Assembly (NCBI RefSeq): GCF_030762805.1
Contig: NZ_CP129113.1
Span: 572,001-636,000 of the forward strand
DNA from: Aciduricibacillus chroicocephali
GTDB taxonomy: Bacteria > Bacillota > Bacilli > Bacillales > Amphibacillaceae
DNA length: 64,000 nucleotides
Direction of reading: 5' to 3'
Of this stretch, positions 45,836 to 54,575 are shown piece by piece. The translations under genes and the position numbers were made by a program. A model generated the notes under the pieces. That model was not told the DNA's origin. It did not search any database and was given only the letters and a program-made list of their open reading frames with translations. Numbering within the stretch: the first letter of the stretch is position 1; each line of letters opens with the position of its first letter.

Positions 45836-45872
45836 AAACACCGTTCCGCAGTTGCCGGAGCGGTGTTTTTTA
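45836..45872 (+). terminator. Terminator of yitT-type gene
   Basis: AACACCG-TCCG / CGGA-CGGTGTT with single-base interruptions, followed by six T. Confidence 0.85.
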
Positions 45873-46021
45873 TGTTTTAAAAGATTCAATTCAGATTAGT
45901 GACTAATAGAGACAACACCAGCTGGGTGTATTACCTTATTTTAACCAATATATTTGAAGATATTGAAACGGAAAAAAGGGAATAGACAGTTATACGTTAA
46001 TTAAGAAAGGGAGGCTTTAAT

Positions 46022-47380
46022 ATGGCCCAAGAAAAATCTGAAAACAACCAAGAGATCCTCAGGCCAACAGAGAAAGAAGATCGCCATATTGGTCCTCTTA
46101 CGTTTATGTCCATGTGGGTGAGCGACGGAGTCAATTTGGGAAACATGACACTCGGAGCGAGTCTACTCGTTGCTGGAGCTGCTACTCTGAATATGGTGCA
46201 AACATTTGTGGCTGCCGGTATAGCAATTGCCATTATTTCGATTGTGTTTGCTTTAAATGACCGTCCTGGTTACAGGACAGGCATTCCATACGTTATTCAG
46301 CTGCGTCAGTCATTCGGTCGAAAGGGAACTGTATTCGCCTCTTTATTCCGAGCGATTCCTGGCGTCTTCTGGTATGGAGTGCAAAGTTGGATTGGCGGTA
46401 CGGCTCTAAATGAGATTGTGAAATTTATAACAAAAGGGACTTTCAATAATATTGGTATCTGCTTTGCCATCCTCGTTGCAGTGCAGATCGGTTTGTCTTT
46501 GTTTGGCTTTGGGGCTGTCAAATGGGTAGGCACCATTGCATCAGTAGTAATTGGTGCAGGACTTATCTATGTATTCATCGTTCTGCTCCAATCTTATCCA
46601 GAGAAAATCTCTCATCGTTGGGTAGAAGCGAAAGGTACGTGGGGGTTGCCATTCTTCGGCTTTATCATGGTGTTCATGGGTAATTATGCGGCAACATTTT
46701 TAAGTGCTGCCGATTACTCAAGAGAACTTAAACCTGGTATTTCGGATACGAAACGCGGACTTCTTTATTTTTCTCCAATTTTCCTCGCGTATGGCTTTGT
46801 ACTGACAATAGGAGCAATGCTTTCTGCAGCAACAGGAGATGCGAATCCGGTAAAAGCATTTTCAGTAGTTGTGGATAATGACTATATCAAGCTTGGAATG
46901 TCTGCATTCATCGTTCTTGGCGTCATCGCGACTAATATGGTTGCAAATATTGTAGCTCCGACGTATGTCATTACATTACTTACAAAAATGAAATACAAAA
47001 CGGCTGCAATTATTACCGGCCTGATCGCATGCTGTACGTTTCCTTGGTTGCTCGTTAAGGATCAGTCTGCAAGCAATCTAAATGTATTTGTTCTCATCTA
47101 TTGTGCATTTTTAGGACCAATTGCAGCAATCATGCTTATTGAGTATTATGTGTTGCGGAAGCAGAAGTTGGATATAGATGAATTGTATAAAAAAGATGGG
47201 ATTTTTTCTGGTATTAACTGGGCGGCAGTGTTGGCTCTTCTTGTTGGAGCAGGAGCAGCATTCATACAATTGAAATTAGCCTGGCTGATAGGATTCATCA
47301 TTGGTGGCATCGTATACTGGCTACTTATGAAATTTGCATTTAAAAAATCACTTTTCAAAAGACAAACACGCTACGAGTAG
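46022..47380 (+). CDS. NCS1 family nucleobase/allantoin-type permease, copy 1
   Basis: This 452-residue, 12-helix transporter has NCS1 features: SDGVNLGNMTLGASLLVAGAATLNM (helix 1, substrate and Na+ site), TGIPYVIQLRQSFGRKG and GVQSWIGGTALNEIVKF, AKGTWGLPFFGFIMVFMGNYAATFLSAADYSREL. Members import cytosine, purines, hydantoins or allantoin. GGGAGG precedes the ATG. A close paralogue follows 270 bases downstream. With no catabolic gene adjacent, substrate is open; allantoinase elsewhere in the window makes allantoin possible. Confidence 0.85.
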   Translation: MAQEKSENNQEILRPTEKEDRHIGPLTFMSMWVSDGVNLGNMTLGASLLVAGAATLNMVQTFVAAGIAIAIISIVFALNDRPGYRTGIPYVIQLRQSFGRKGTVFASLFRAIPGVFWYGVQSWIGGTALNEIVKFITKGTFNNIGICFAILVAVQIGLSLFGFGAVKWVGTIASVVIGAGLIYVFIVLLQSYPEKISHRWVEAKGTWGLPFFGFIMVFMGNYAATFLSAADYSRELKPGISDTKRGLLYFSPIFLAYGFVLTIGAMLSAATGDANPVKAFSVVVDNDYIKLGMSAFIVLGVIATNMVANIVAPTYVITLLTKMKYKTAAIITGLIACCTFPWLLVKDQSASNLNVFVLIYCAFLGPIAAIMLIEYYVLRKQKLDIDELYKKDGIFSGINWAAVLALLVGAGAAFIQLKLAWLIGFIIGGIVYWLLMKFAFKKSLFKRQTRYE

Positions 47381-47409
47381 GGTCATTCTTTGTGAATGAT
47401 CCTTTTTTA
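47380..47409 (+). terminator. Terminator after NCS1 copy 1
   Basis: GGGTCATTC / GAATGATCC followed by six T, one G-T pair. Confidence 0.85.
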
Positions 47410-47653
47410 TTTCGTAATTAGCAATTAAGGACGAGTCAAAAAGTAACTGTTCGGAAAGTCTGACAAGCTGGGTGCGTAAGATATAGTCAGGTGCCTAATT
47501 GGTAATTCAAGCAGCAAGGGGAGGGGAGGCCGCAATGTTCTATAACTGTTAGCGATGATGTATTTACCTGGATATTTTGCAACGGTCTGCATGTTGATTT
47601 ACTTATGGAAAGTAAGAATCAATACAGAATTGCAAATGAAGGAGCGGGTAAGC

Positions 47654-49054
47654 ATGACAAAAAAACTGGAAAATCAAACGTTGAACAATCAGCAAATTGA
47701 GGACACAGGAGATGACCGGTCACTTAGGCCGAACAGACCCGGTGATCGGACAGTCGGACCGGTTTCTTACGCATTTATGTGGATTGGTGATGGGGTCAAT
47801 CTTGGAAACATGACGCTTGGGGCAAGTCTCATCGCCCTTGGTGTTGCAACACTGAATATATATCAGACATTCGCGGCGGCAATCTTGGCAATTGGAATAA
47901 TCTCTGCAGTTTTTGCTTTAAATGATAGGCTTGGCTATAGAACGGGTATCCCTTATGTTGTTCAGTTGCGGATGTCTTTCGGAATGAAGGGGGCAGTCAT
48001 TTCCTCACTCATGCGCGGAATTCCAGCCATTGTATGGTACGGCTTTCAAAGTTGGATCGGTGGTACGGCGCTGAATGAAATTGCGAAAGTTGCAACTGGC
48101 GGGTCTTTTGACAGTGTTCCAATCTGCTTTGTCGCATTGCAATTGTTCCAGATTGTTCTTTCTCTGTTTGGATTCCATGCAGTCAAATGGGTTGAGATGC
48201 TAGCTTCCATTGTCATCATGATTGCTCTTGTATATGTATTCGGAGTTCTCATCAGTTCACACGGCCCGGCAATTAAGGAAAGTTGGGTACAGGCGAAAGG
48301 TACATGGGGATTGCCATTCTTTGGGTTCATTATGGTTTTCCTTGGGAACTATGCGGCGATTTTCCTCAGTGCAGCTGATTATTCCCGCGAGCTTAAATCA
48401 GGGATTAGTGATAAAAAACGCGGATCACTATATTTCTTCCCAATTGTCGTCGCTTATGGATTCGTTCTCACAATCGGCGCGATGCTTGCTGCAGCAACAG
48501 GCAATTCCAATCCTGTGAAGGCATTTGCGATTGTAGTTGATAACCCGTATATAACAGTTGGCGTATCAGCCTTCATCGTTCTTGGCGTAATTGCAGTCAA
48601 TATGGTAGCAAACATTATTCCACCAGCGTATGTCATTACACTTCTGACAAAAGTGAATTATAAAGTCGCTGTAACGATTACAGGACTCCTTGCTCTAGGG
48701 GCATTTCCATGGGTGCTCGTTAAAGATTCATCTTCAGCTGGACTCGCGATGTTCATTCTGATCTATTCAGCATTCTTGGGGCCAATTGTTGCGATCATGC
48801 TTGTTGAGTACTATATTTTGCGCAGGCAGCGGGTCGATGTTAAGGAGCTGTATAATGAAGAGGGCCAATTTGCAGGATTCAATCCAAGTGCGCTCATTGC
48901 CATGCTAGTTGGAGCAGGAGCTGCGTTCATTGAAGTGGAACTTGCTTGGATTGTCGGCCTTGTCGTAGCGGGAATCACATACTTCCTCTTGATGAAATAT
49001 GCCTTTAAAGATTCACCGTTCAAAAAAGGAACGATCTTCGAAAAGAAGAAGTAG
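47654..49054 (+). CDS. NCS1 family nucleobase/allantoin-type permease, copy 2
   Basis: This 466-residue paralogue of the upstream gene shares long blocks (GDGVNLGNMTLGASLI, YGFQSWIGGTALNEIAK, AKGTWGLPFFGFIMVF). AAGGAG fits the ATG at 47654, and that start also aligns with the paralogue's N-terminus; the frame is open to 47555 but those starts lack an RBS. The pair probably arose by tandem duplication and then diverged, since the spacer between them includes a terminator and the copies may be regulated separately. Substrate unknown. Confidence 0.85.
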   Translation: MTKKLENQTLNNQQIEDTGDDRSLRPNRPGDRTVGPVSYAFMWIGDGVNLGNMTLGASLIALGVATLNIYQTFAAAILAIGIISAVFALNDRLGYRTGIPYVVQLRMSFGMKGAVISSLMRGIPAIVWYGFQSWIGGTALNEIAKVATGGSFDSVPICFVALQLFQIVLSLFGFHAVKWVEMLASIVIMIALVYVFGVLISSHGPAIKESWVQAKGTWGLPFFGFIMVFLGNYAAIFLSAADYSRELKSGISDKKRGSLYFFPIVVAYGFVLTIGAMLAAATGNSNPVKAFAIVVDNPYITVGVSAFIVLGVIAVNMVANIIPPAYVITLLTKVNYKVAVTITGLLALGAFPWVLVKDSSSAGLAMFILIYSAFLGPIVAIMLVEYYILRRQRVDVKELYNEEGQFAGFNPSALIAMLVGAGAAFIEVELAWIVGLVVAGITYFLLMKYAFKDSPFKKGTIFEKKK

Positions 49055-49059
49055 TCTAT

Positions 49060-49098
49060 AAGGAAGCTGCACCAATGGAGCAGCTTCCTGGAATTTTT
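49060..49098 (+). terminator. Terminator after NCS1 copy 2
   Basis: AGGAAGCTGC / GCAGCTTCCT followed by GGAATTTTT; it lies just before the tatD-type RBS. Confidence 0.75.
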
Positions 49099-49116
49099 AT
49101 ATGGAGGGTTGGAAAA

Positions 49117-49905
49117 TTGTGTACAAAAGTACATCGGATTATAGATGCACATATTCATCTTGATCAGTTCTCCGATAAAGAGCTGCCAGAATTTTATAAT
49201 AGTATGAAGCGTGTAAACTGCTCTCATGTAGTAGCAGTTGGCTCAGATCTCGCCTCATCTGGGCGCATTCTCGATCTATCACATAAACACGATTGGGTAA
49301 TTCCAGCTGCCGGTTTCCATCCGGAGCAATCAATCCCAAGTAAAGAAGAAGTGGACAAGCTATGTGTCTGGATTGTTGAACATGAGGCGGATATTGCTGC
49401 AATTGGAGAAATAGGATTGCCGACTTATTTGCTGCGTGAAAGGCAGGACACTAATATTCTTCCTTATATTGAACTGCTGGAAAGGCTGCTTAATTTGGCG
49501 AAAAAACTAGACAAGCCTGTTGCTCTGCATGCTGTTCATGCGGAAGCTGATATTGTTTGTGATTTATTGGAAAAAGCAGATATAGAAAATGCACATTTTC
49601 ACTGGTTCAAAGGCAGCAAAGCAACAATGAAGAGAATGATGAACCGCGGATATTTTATTTCTTTGCCGCCTGAAATTGTATACAGACAGAAAATCAGAGA
49701 TATCGCCAAACTTTATCCTTTAAATTTAATGATGGCAGAAACAGATGGTCCTTGGCCTTTTGATGGCCCTTTCAAGGGAATTCCAACACATCCAGAAATG
49801 ATCCATGCCATCATCGAATCTATCGCCGAAATTAAAGGAATATATAAGAAAAAAGTATATGAGATAATTTGGAAAAATACAGTGGATTTCTATAATTTGC
49901 AATAG
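49117..49905 (+). CDS. TatD family metal-dependent hydrolase
   Basis: The 262 residues include IDAHIHLDQF (HxH metal ligands) near the N-terminus, GEIGLPTYLLRERQDTN, ALHAVHAEAD, HFHWFKGSKATMK and MMAETDGPWP (final Asp), as in TatD-type phosphodiesterases. Variations from canonical TatD (GxIGLDY, ETDSP) suggest a divergent subgroup. TTG at 49117 follows GGAGGG; the earlier ATG at 49075 overlaps the preceding terminator. DNase activity is possible but not certain. Confidence 0.8.
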   Translation: MCTKVHRIIDAHIHLDQFSDKELPEFYNSMKRVNCSHVVAVGSDLASSGRILDLSHKHDWVIPAAGFHPEQSIPSKEEVDKLCVWIVEHEADIAAIGEIGLPTYLLRERQDTNILPYIELLERLLNLAKKLDKPVALHAVHAEADIVCDLLEKADIENAHFHWFKGSKATMKRMMNRGYFISLPPEIVYRQKIRDIAKLYPLNLMMAETDGPWPFDGPFKGIPTHPEMIHAIIESIAEIKGIYKKKVYEIIWKNTVDFYNLQ

Positions 49906-49914
49906 TACCTAGGC

Positions 49915-49928
49915 TGAAAGCGTTTTAA
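49915..49928 (+). promoter_or_regulatory. Candidate cre (CcpA) site upstream of cycA
   Basis: TGAAAGCGTTTTAA differs at one position from the cre consensus TGWAANCGNTNWCA. It lies about 100 bases before cycA and may mediate carbon catabolite control. Confidence 0.45.
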
Positions 49929-50028
49929 TACAATCTTGTGAAAATAAGTCGAAATGTGATAATATTTTAGATACATAGTAAAATTAATCTGCTTGAATTT
50001 TTTATGAGCGGAAAAGGGAGTATTTTTT

Positions 50029-51393
50029 ATGGAACAACAAGACTTGGCAAGAGGATTGAAGAACAGACACGTCCAATTAATTGCAATTGGCGGAGCAATC
50101 GGAACAGGTCTATTCCTTGGAGCGGGGAAGTCGATCCACTTGGCGGGCCCATCCATTTTGTTCGCTTATATGATTACTGGGGTGCTCTTATTCCTCGTCA
50201 TGCGTGCATTGGGAGAGCTACTTGTATCAAACCTGGAGTATCATTCATTTGTTGATTTTGTTCAAGACTATTTAGGTGACCGAGCAGCATTTCTTACAGG
50301 ATGGACCTACTGGTTCTGCTGGGTATCGATTGCCATGGCCGACTTGACGGCAGTTGGATTGTATACACAGTTCTGGTTCCCTGATGTGGCTCAGTGGGTT
50401 CCAGGATTAATCGCACTTGTAATTCTGCTTATCATGAACTTGACTACAGTTAAGTTATTCGGTGAGATGGAATTCTGGTTTGCATTAATCAAAGTTATCG
50501 CAATTCTTGCATTGATTGTAATTGGTATATTCATGATCTTAAAAGGATTCTCAACAAGCTCTGGTCCTGCGAGCTTCACGAATCTATGGAGTCATGGGGG
50601 CTGGTTCCCGAATGGAATGAAAGGCTTCATTCTATCGTTCCAGATGGTTGTCTTTGCATTTGTAGGAATAGAGCTTGTCGGTTTGACTGCTGGTGAAACA
50701 GCTGACCCTAAAAATGTCATTCCGAAAGCAATCAACAACATTCCAATTCGCATTATCGTATTTTACATAGGTGCACTCATTGTCATTATGAGCATCTATC
50801 CTTGGAACGCAATCGTTCCTACTGAAAGCCCGTTTGTTCAAGTATTCGTTGCTGTTGGGATTGCAGCTGCTGCAGCTATTATCAACTTTGTCGTTCTGAC
50901 ATCGGCTGCTTCTGCATGTAACAGTGCTGTTTTCAGTACAAGCCGTATGCTTTATGGATTGGCAAGAGATAAAAATGCGCCGAATTCATTTAATAAATTG
51001 ACGAAGCGCCAAGTGCCGTCAAACGCACTTTACTTCTCAACGATCATAATCTTCATTTCAGTTGTACTGAACTATGTCATTCCTAAAGCTGAAGTAGTTT
51101 TCACGCTTGTGACAAGTGTTTCGACTGTATGTTTCCTCTTTATCTGGGCAGTTACTCTAATTAGTCATTTGCGCTATCGCAAAACTAGACCAGAACTGGC
51201 AGCAAAGAATACGTTCAAAATGCCGCTTTATCCTGTGGCGAACTATATTGCATTGATCTTCCTTGCGTTTATCGCTGTTGTTCTTGCTCTTGCAGAAGAT
51301 ACACGTGTGGCATTGTTTATCACACCAGTATGGTTCATCATTTTGCTCATTGTTTATGAAGTAAGAAAGAACAAAATCGTAAAAGCAAACTAA
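50029..51393 (+). CDS. cycA: D-serine/D-alanine/glycine transporter
   Basis: This 454-residue, 12-helix APC-superfamily transporter has the N-terminus ARGLKNRHVQLIAIGGAIGTGLFLGAGK and the following FAYMITGVLLFLVMRALGELL, which follow E. coli CycA almost residue for residue (from memory), as do TGWTYWFCWV and NFVVLTSAASACNSAVFSTSRML. It imports D-serine, D-alanine and glycine by proton symport. AAAAGGGAG precedes the ATG. A cre-like site lies upstream and a perfect 17-bp terminator downstream. Confidence 0.9.
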   Translation: MEQQDLARGLKNRHVQLIAIGGAIGTGLFLGAGKSIHLAGPSILFAYMITGVLLFLVMRALGELLVSNLEYHSFVDFVQDYLGDRAAFLTGWTYWFCWVSIAMADLTAVGLYTQFWFPDVAQWVPGLIALVILLIMNLTTVKLFGEMEFWFALIKVIAILALIVIGIFMILKGFSTSSGPASFTNLWSHGGWFPNGMKGFILSFQMVVFAFVGIELVGLTAGETADPKNVIPKAINNIPIRIIVFYIGALIVIMSIYPWNAIVPTESPFVQVFVAVGIAAAAAIINFVVLTSAASACNSAVFSTSRMLYGLARDKNAPNSFNKLTKRQVPSNALYFSTIIIFISVVLNYVIPKAEVVFTLVTSVSTVCFLFIWAVTLISHLRYRKTRPELAAKNTFKMPLYPVANYIALIFLAFIAVVLALAEDTRVALFITPVWFIILLIVYEVRKNKIVKAN

Positions 51394-51434
51394 AAAATAG
51401 ACGCGTTCCTCTAATTGGAACGCGTCTATTTTTC
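51392..51434. terminator. Bidirectional terminator, perfect 17-bp stem
   Basis: AAAAATAGACGCGTTCC and its complement between cycA and the convergent TIGR02328-type gene. Confidence 0.93.
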
Positions 51435-51824
51435 TTCTTCATCAAACTCTATATTTATTCCTTTTTCACTCAGATTCTGTATGCATTCATCGAGATAGTC
51501 TTCCGTATGCTCAGCATAGAAGCGGACGCCGGGGATAGCCATTTTCCCAGATTTAAAAGATTCCTGGTTGTGAGGTTCACAAATTTTGCCACGATAATGC
51601 GGATCCTTCCATGCTGAATCGACATTGTAACCGCGCTTCTGCATTTCTTCCATGATGGCTTCGTGGTAGCGGAAGAGCTGCTCAGGAGTATATTCGAATA
51701 CATAATTGACAACAGAGTGTCTCTTACCCCAACCATTTCCACGCAGAGCACAACATTCCCGATGTTGGCCGAGTAATTGCTGGCGCGGTAGATAGGGAAT
51801 GAGTTTTTCGTGCCATAAACGCAT
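51426..51824 (-). CDS. TIGR02328-type protein, pyrimidine-dimer glycosylase-like
   Basis: The 132 residues begin MRLWHEKLIPYLPRQQLLGQHRECCALRGNGWGK, the N-terminal signature of the TIGR02328/Pyr_excise group, related in layout to T4 endonuclease V. A central KDPHYRGKICEPHN segment is also conserved. A DNA-repair glycosylase/lyase role is inferred; the catalytic N-terminal residue of endonuclease V is Thr, whereas here the N-terminus after Met is Arg. Its start overlaps no neighbour; it is divergent from patB. Confidence 0.72.
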   Translation of the reverse strand: MRLWHEKLIPYLPRQQLLGQHRECCALRGNGWGKRHSVVNYVFEYTPEQLFRYHEAIMEEMQKRGYNVDSAWKDPHYRGKICEPHNQESFKSGKMAIPGVRFYAEHTEDYLDECIQNLSEKGINIEFDEEEK

Positions 51825-51843
51825 GATTCATCACTTCCTCTTA

Positions 51844-51912
51844 CCATTTTAAAATGGGTAAATGTTATTTTTGACGAAACATATCTATTATAATCATTTC
51901 CCGGGAAATGAT
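51844..51912. promoter_or_regulatory. Two strong palindromes between divergent genes
   Basis: A perfect 14-bp palindrome CCATTTTAAAATGG (51844-51857) and a perfect 20-bp palindrome ATCATTTCCCGGGAAATGAT (51893-51912) lie upstream of both the glycosylase-like gene and patB. They look like operators; no regulator is adjacent. A TATAAT overlaps the left arm of the second, but no good -35 box is at standard distance. Confidence 0.5.
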
Positions 51913-52033
51913 GGAATAAAAGTATTTCCGCAAATAGACATTGTTTTCTTTTCTTCCGTGGAAAACCTTATATGCAGACGCCGATTGTGTTAATATTTAG
52001 ACAAGATAAAATATTGCTTGCGGAGGGGAAGAC

Positions 52034-53224
52034 ATGAACAAACAAGAATTCATTGAGAAACACGCGATTTCGCGTAAAAATACAAATTCATTAAAATGGG
52101 ATGCATTGGGTGAGCGATTCGGCAACCCTAATTTGACTGCTGCATGGGTTGCAGATATGGAATTCAAAGCTCCACAGCAAGTCCTGGATGCAATCAAAAG
52201 CCGTGTTGATCATGGGGTATTCGGTTATTCATTCGTCTGGGATTCCTATTATGAAGCGTTCATCAATTGGGAACGTGAGCGTCATGGTTATGCAATTGAT
52301 AAAGAATGGATGCGTTTTTCTACAGGGATTGTTACGGCTCTTTACTGGTTCGTCAATGCCTTCACGAAGCCATCTGAATCTGTGGCGATTCTAACACCTG
52401 TCTATTACCCGTTCCATAACGCTGTTAAAGATACTGGAAGGAATCTTGTTACATGTGAACTGATTCAGGAGAACGGTGTTTACGAGATTGATTTTGATAC
52501 ATTTGAGAAGCAGATTGCTGAGAATGATGTCAAGTTGTTCATCCAATGCTCTCCACATAATCCGGTTGGACGTGTATGGAAAGAGGATGAGTTGAAGAAA
52601 GTGTTGGAAATCTGCGAAAGACATGATGTTCTTGTCGTTTCCGATGAAATTCACCAGGATTTGGTCTTTGCTGGGCATAAACATATCCCTTCCGCAATTA
52701 TTGAAGGTGGCAAGTACTCTGATCGAATCATTACAGTGACAGCACCTTCAAAGACATTCAACCTTGCTGGACTGCTCGTTTCACATATCATTATTCCAAA
52801 TGAACAGCTTCGCAAAACGTATGATGAATACGTTAACACAGTGAACCAGACGGAAGTGAATGTTCTGGGCATGACTGGTGCTGAAGCGGCATATCGTCAT
52901 GGAAGTGACTGGCTGGAAGGACTGCTTGCTGTTATTGAATCGAACTATAAGCATTTGAAGGACACATTGCTTGGTGCAGCGCCTGAGCTGATTATTTCTC
53001 CGCTTGAAGGGACTTACCTTACTTGGATTGATCTACGTGCTTATATTAATCCTCAAGAGACGAAAGAATTCATACAGGATAAATGTGGTGTTGCAATTGA
53101 CTTCGGTGAGTGGTTCAGTGCTTCTTGCCAAGGATTCATCCGAATCAATTTGGCGACAGAACCGAAGTTCATTGAACATATTTCGAAACAGATCACAGAG
53201 CATTTACCTGAAAAGGTACGCTAA
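52034..53224 (+). CDS. patB: MalY/PatB family PLP-dependent C-S lyase
   Basis: This 396-residue aminotransferase class I/II fold has SPHNPVGRVWKEDEL, VVSDEIHQDLVF and the PLP lysine in TAPSKTFNLAGL. This set and KWDALGERFGNPNLTAAWVADMEFKAPQ at the N-terminus define MalY/PatB-type cystathionine beta-lyases, which split cystathionine or other S-substituted cysteines. GCGGAGGGG precedes the ATG. Single gene with a terminator downstream; two palindromes lie upstream. Confidence 0.88.
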   Translation: MNKQEFIEKHAISRKNTNSLKWDALGERFGNPNLTAAWVADMEFKAPQQVLDAIKSRVDHGVFGYSFVWDSYYEAFINWERERHGYAIDKEWMRFSTGIVTALYWFVNAFTKPSESVAILTPVYYPFHNAVKDTGRNLVTCELIQENGVYEIDFDTFEKQIAENDVKLFIQCSPHNPVGRVWKEDELKKVLEICERHDVLVVSDEIHQDLVFAGHKHIPSAIIEGGKYSDRIITVTAPSKTFNLAGLLVSHIIIPNEQLRKTYDEYVNTVNQTEVNVLGMTGAEAAYRHGSDWLEGLLAVIESNYKHLKDTLLGAAPELIISPLEGTYLTWIDLRAYINPQETKEFIQDKCGVAIDFGEWFSASCQGFIRINLATEPKFIEHISKQITEHLPEKVR

Positions 53225-53230
53225 TTAATG

Positions 53231-53260
53231 AATCCCGGCTGATTTTCAGCCGGGATTTTT
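53231..53260 (+). terminator. Terminator of patB
   Basis: AATCCCGGCTGA / TCAGCCGGGATT followed by TTT. Confidence 0.9.
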
Positions 53261-53338
53261 CGTTCAAGCAGGAAACACGAATAATGTGGCTTTATCTGAT
53301 AAGATTAAATGACAATGAGTGAAAGTGAGGGAACAAAA

Positions 53339-54376
53339 GTGGCAAAATTGACATCTTCTTTTGAACTGAAAAATATGAAACTGAAAAACCGAATTGTCAT
53401 GTCACCGATGTGCCAGTATTCTGTTGAGGCTGAAGACGGGGTACCGACAGATTGGCATTACGTTCATTATGTCTCACGAGCTGTCGGTGGTGCAGGTCTA
53501 ATACTTGTAGAGGCAGCGGCTGTTGATCCTGAGGGTCGTATTTCAAGCAGAGATCTCGGTATCTGGTCGGACGAGCAGATACCTGCATATAAAAAATTGG
53601 TCGATGAAGTTCATAAACATGGTGCGAAAATCGGCATCCAGCTGGCTCATGCCGGACGAAAAGCAGAGGATGCGATTCAGCCGGTAAGTGCCTCTGATAC
53701 CCCACTGAATGTACGTGAAGGTGAAGAAGCTCCCAAAACACCACGTGCTCTTTCAACAGGTGAAGCTTCCGGCTTGGTGGATAAATTCAAGGAAGCAGCG
53801 CGTCGGGCAGTGGAGGCTGGTTTTGATACTGTAGAAATACACGGAGCTCATGGATACTTGATTCATCAGTTCATGTCTCCTTCAGTTAACAACCGTTCAG
53901 ATGAGTACGGAAAAGATTTAGCAAAGTTTGGTGTAGATGTGACGAAGGCCGTAAAAGAAGTTGTACCGAAGGACTACCCGGTAATTATGCGCATGTCAGC
54001 AATTGAATATGAGGACGGCGGTTATGGATTGGACCACGCTATCGAAATAGCCAAACAGTTCAAGACGGCAGGCGTTGATGTTTTTGATGTGTCTACAGGT
54101 GGGGAAGGACCTCCGGGGAAATTGAAGCCGGGCAACTATCCTGGTTATCAAGTTCCGTTCGCTAGGGAATTCAAGAAAACGCTTGAAGTTCCAGTCATAG
54201 CTGTCGGTATGCTTGAGGACTTTTCTTTAGCTGAAGCAGTCATTGCGAACGGAGATGCTGACCTGGCTGCAATCGGTCGCGGTATGCTGAATGACCCGTA
54301 CTGGGCAATTCATGCTGAAAAAGCATTGGATGGGAAAGTGGACGCCCCTGTGCCATACAAACGCGGGATTCGCTAA
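53339..54376 (+). CDS. namA: NADPH dehydrogenase, old yellow enzyme (NamA/YqjM)
   Basis: This 345-residue FMN-dependent ene-reductase has MKLKNRIVMSPMCQYSVE (MSPMC with the redox-tuning Cys of YqjM-type OYEs), QLAHAGRKA, EIHGAHGYLIHQFMSP and GRGMLNDPYW. It reduces activated C=C bonds using NADPH and responds to electrophile stress in relatives. GAGGGA fits the GTG at 53339, giving MAKLTSSFELKN; an ATG at 53309 lies before that RBS. Confidence 0.92.
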   Translation: MAKLTSSFELKNMKLKNRIVMSPMCQYSVEAEDGVPTDWHYVHYVSRAVGGAGLILVEAAAVDPEGRISSRDLGIWSDEQIPAYKKLVDEVHKHGAKIGIQLAHAGRKAEDAIQPVSASDTPLNVREGEEAPKTPRALSTGEASGLVDKFKEAARRAVEAGFDTVEIHGAHGYLIHQFMSPSVNNRSDEYGKDLAKFGVDVTKAVKEVVPKDYPVIMRMSAIEYEDGGYGLDHAIEIAKQFKTAGVDVFDVSTGGEGPPGKLKPGNYPGYQVPFAREFKKTLEVPVIAVGMLEDFSLAEAVIANGDADLAAIGRGMLNDPYWAIHAEKALDGKVDAPVPYKRGIR

Positions 54377-54408
54377 GCTTTTTCAAAAAAAGAGATGACG
54401 AAGCTGCA

Positions 54409-54422
54409 TGTATCATGATACA
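54409..54422. promoter_or_regulatory. Perfect 14-bp palindrome upstream of structured RNA
   Basis: TGTATCATGATACA, directly before a TATATA box (54426-54431). It lies where an operator would control transcription of the RNA at 54437-54550. Confidence 0.5.
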
Positions 54423-54436
54423 CTGTATATATGCGA

Positions 54437-54550
54437 TGAGCTGATTTGCGTAAGACGGGGACAAGGCAATCTTGTGATGTGAACACATGGTCACCCGCCG
54501 CAAATTTTCGTAAAAAGGGCACCTGCTTCTAGTAGGTGCCCTTTTGTATT
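54437..54550 (+). ncRNA. Putative structured leader/small RNA with attenuator before the 54.6-kb gene
   Basis: TTTGCG (54445-54450) pairs with CGCAAA (54499-54504), and CGGG (54456-54459) with CCCG (54494-54497). Inside lie hairpins CAAG-GCAAT-CTTG (54462-54474) and ATGTG-AA-CACAT (54477-54488), giving a three-way junction. A perfect terminator AAAAGGGCACCT / AGGTGCCCTTTT (54513-54545) follows, 30 bases before the TTG of the next gene. GGTCACCC at 54489-54496 could pair in part with the GGGCACC arm, a possible switch. I do not recognise a known riboswitch class. Confidence 0.45.
54513..54549 (+). terminator. Terminator or attenuator
   Basis: Perfect 12-bp stem AAAAGGGCACCT / AGGTGCCCTTTT with a 9-base loop and GT after. 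It may end namA transcripts, a small RNA, or attenuate the next gene. Confidence 0.85.
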
Positions 54551-54575
54551 ATACATATATAAAGGGGGAATATGA

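Noticed and set aside
47555-47653. Upstream ATG extension of NCS1 copy 2
   Set aside because: No RBS before it, and the start at 47654 has AAGGAG and aligns with the paralogue's N-terminus.
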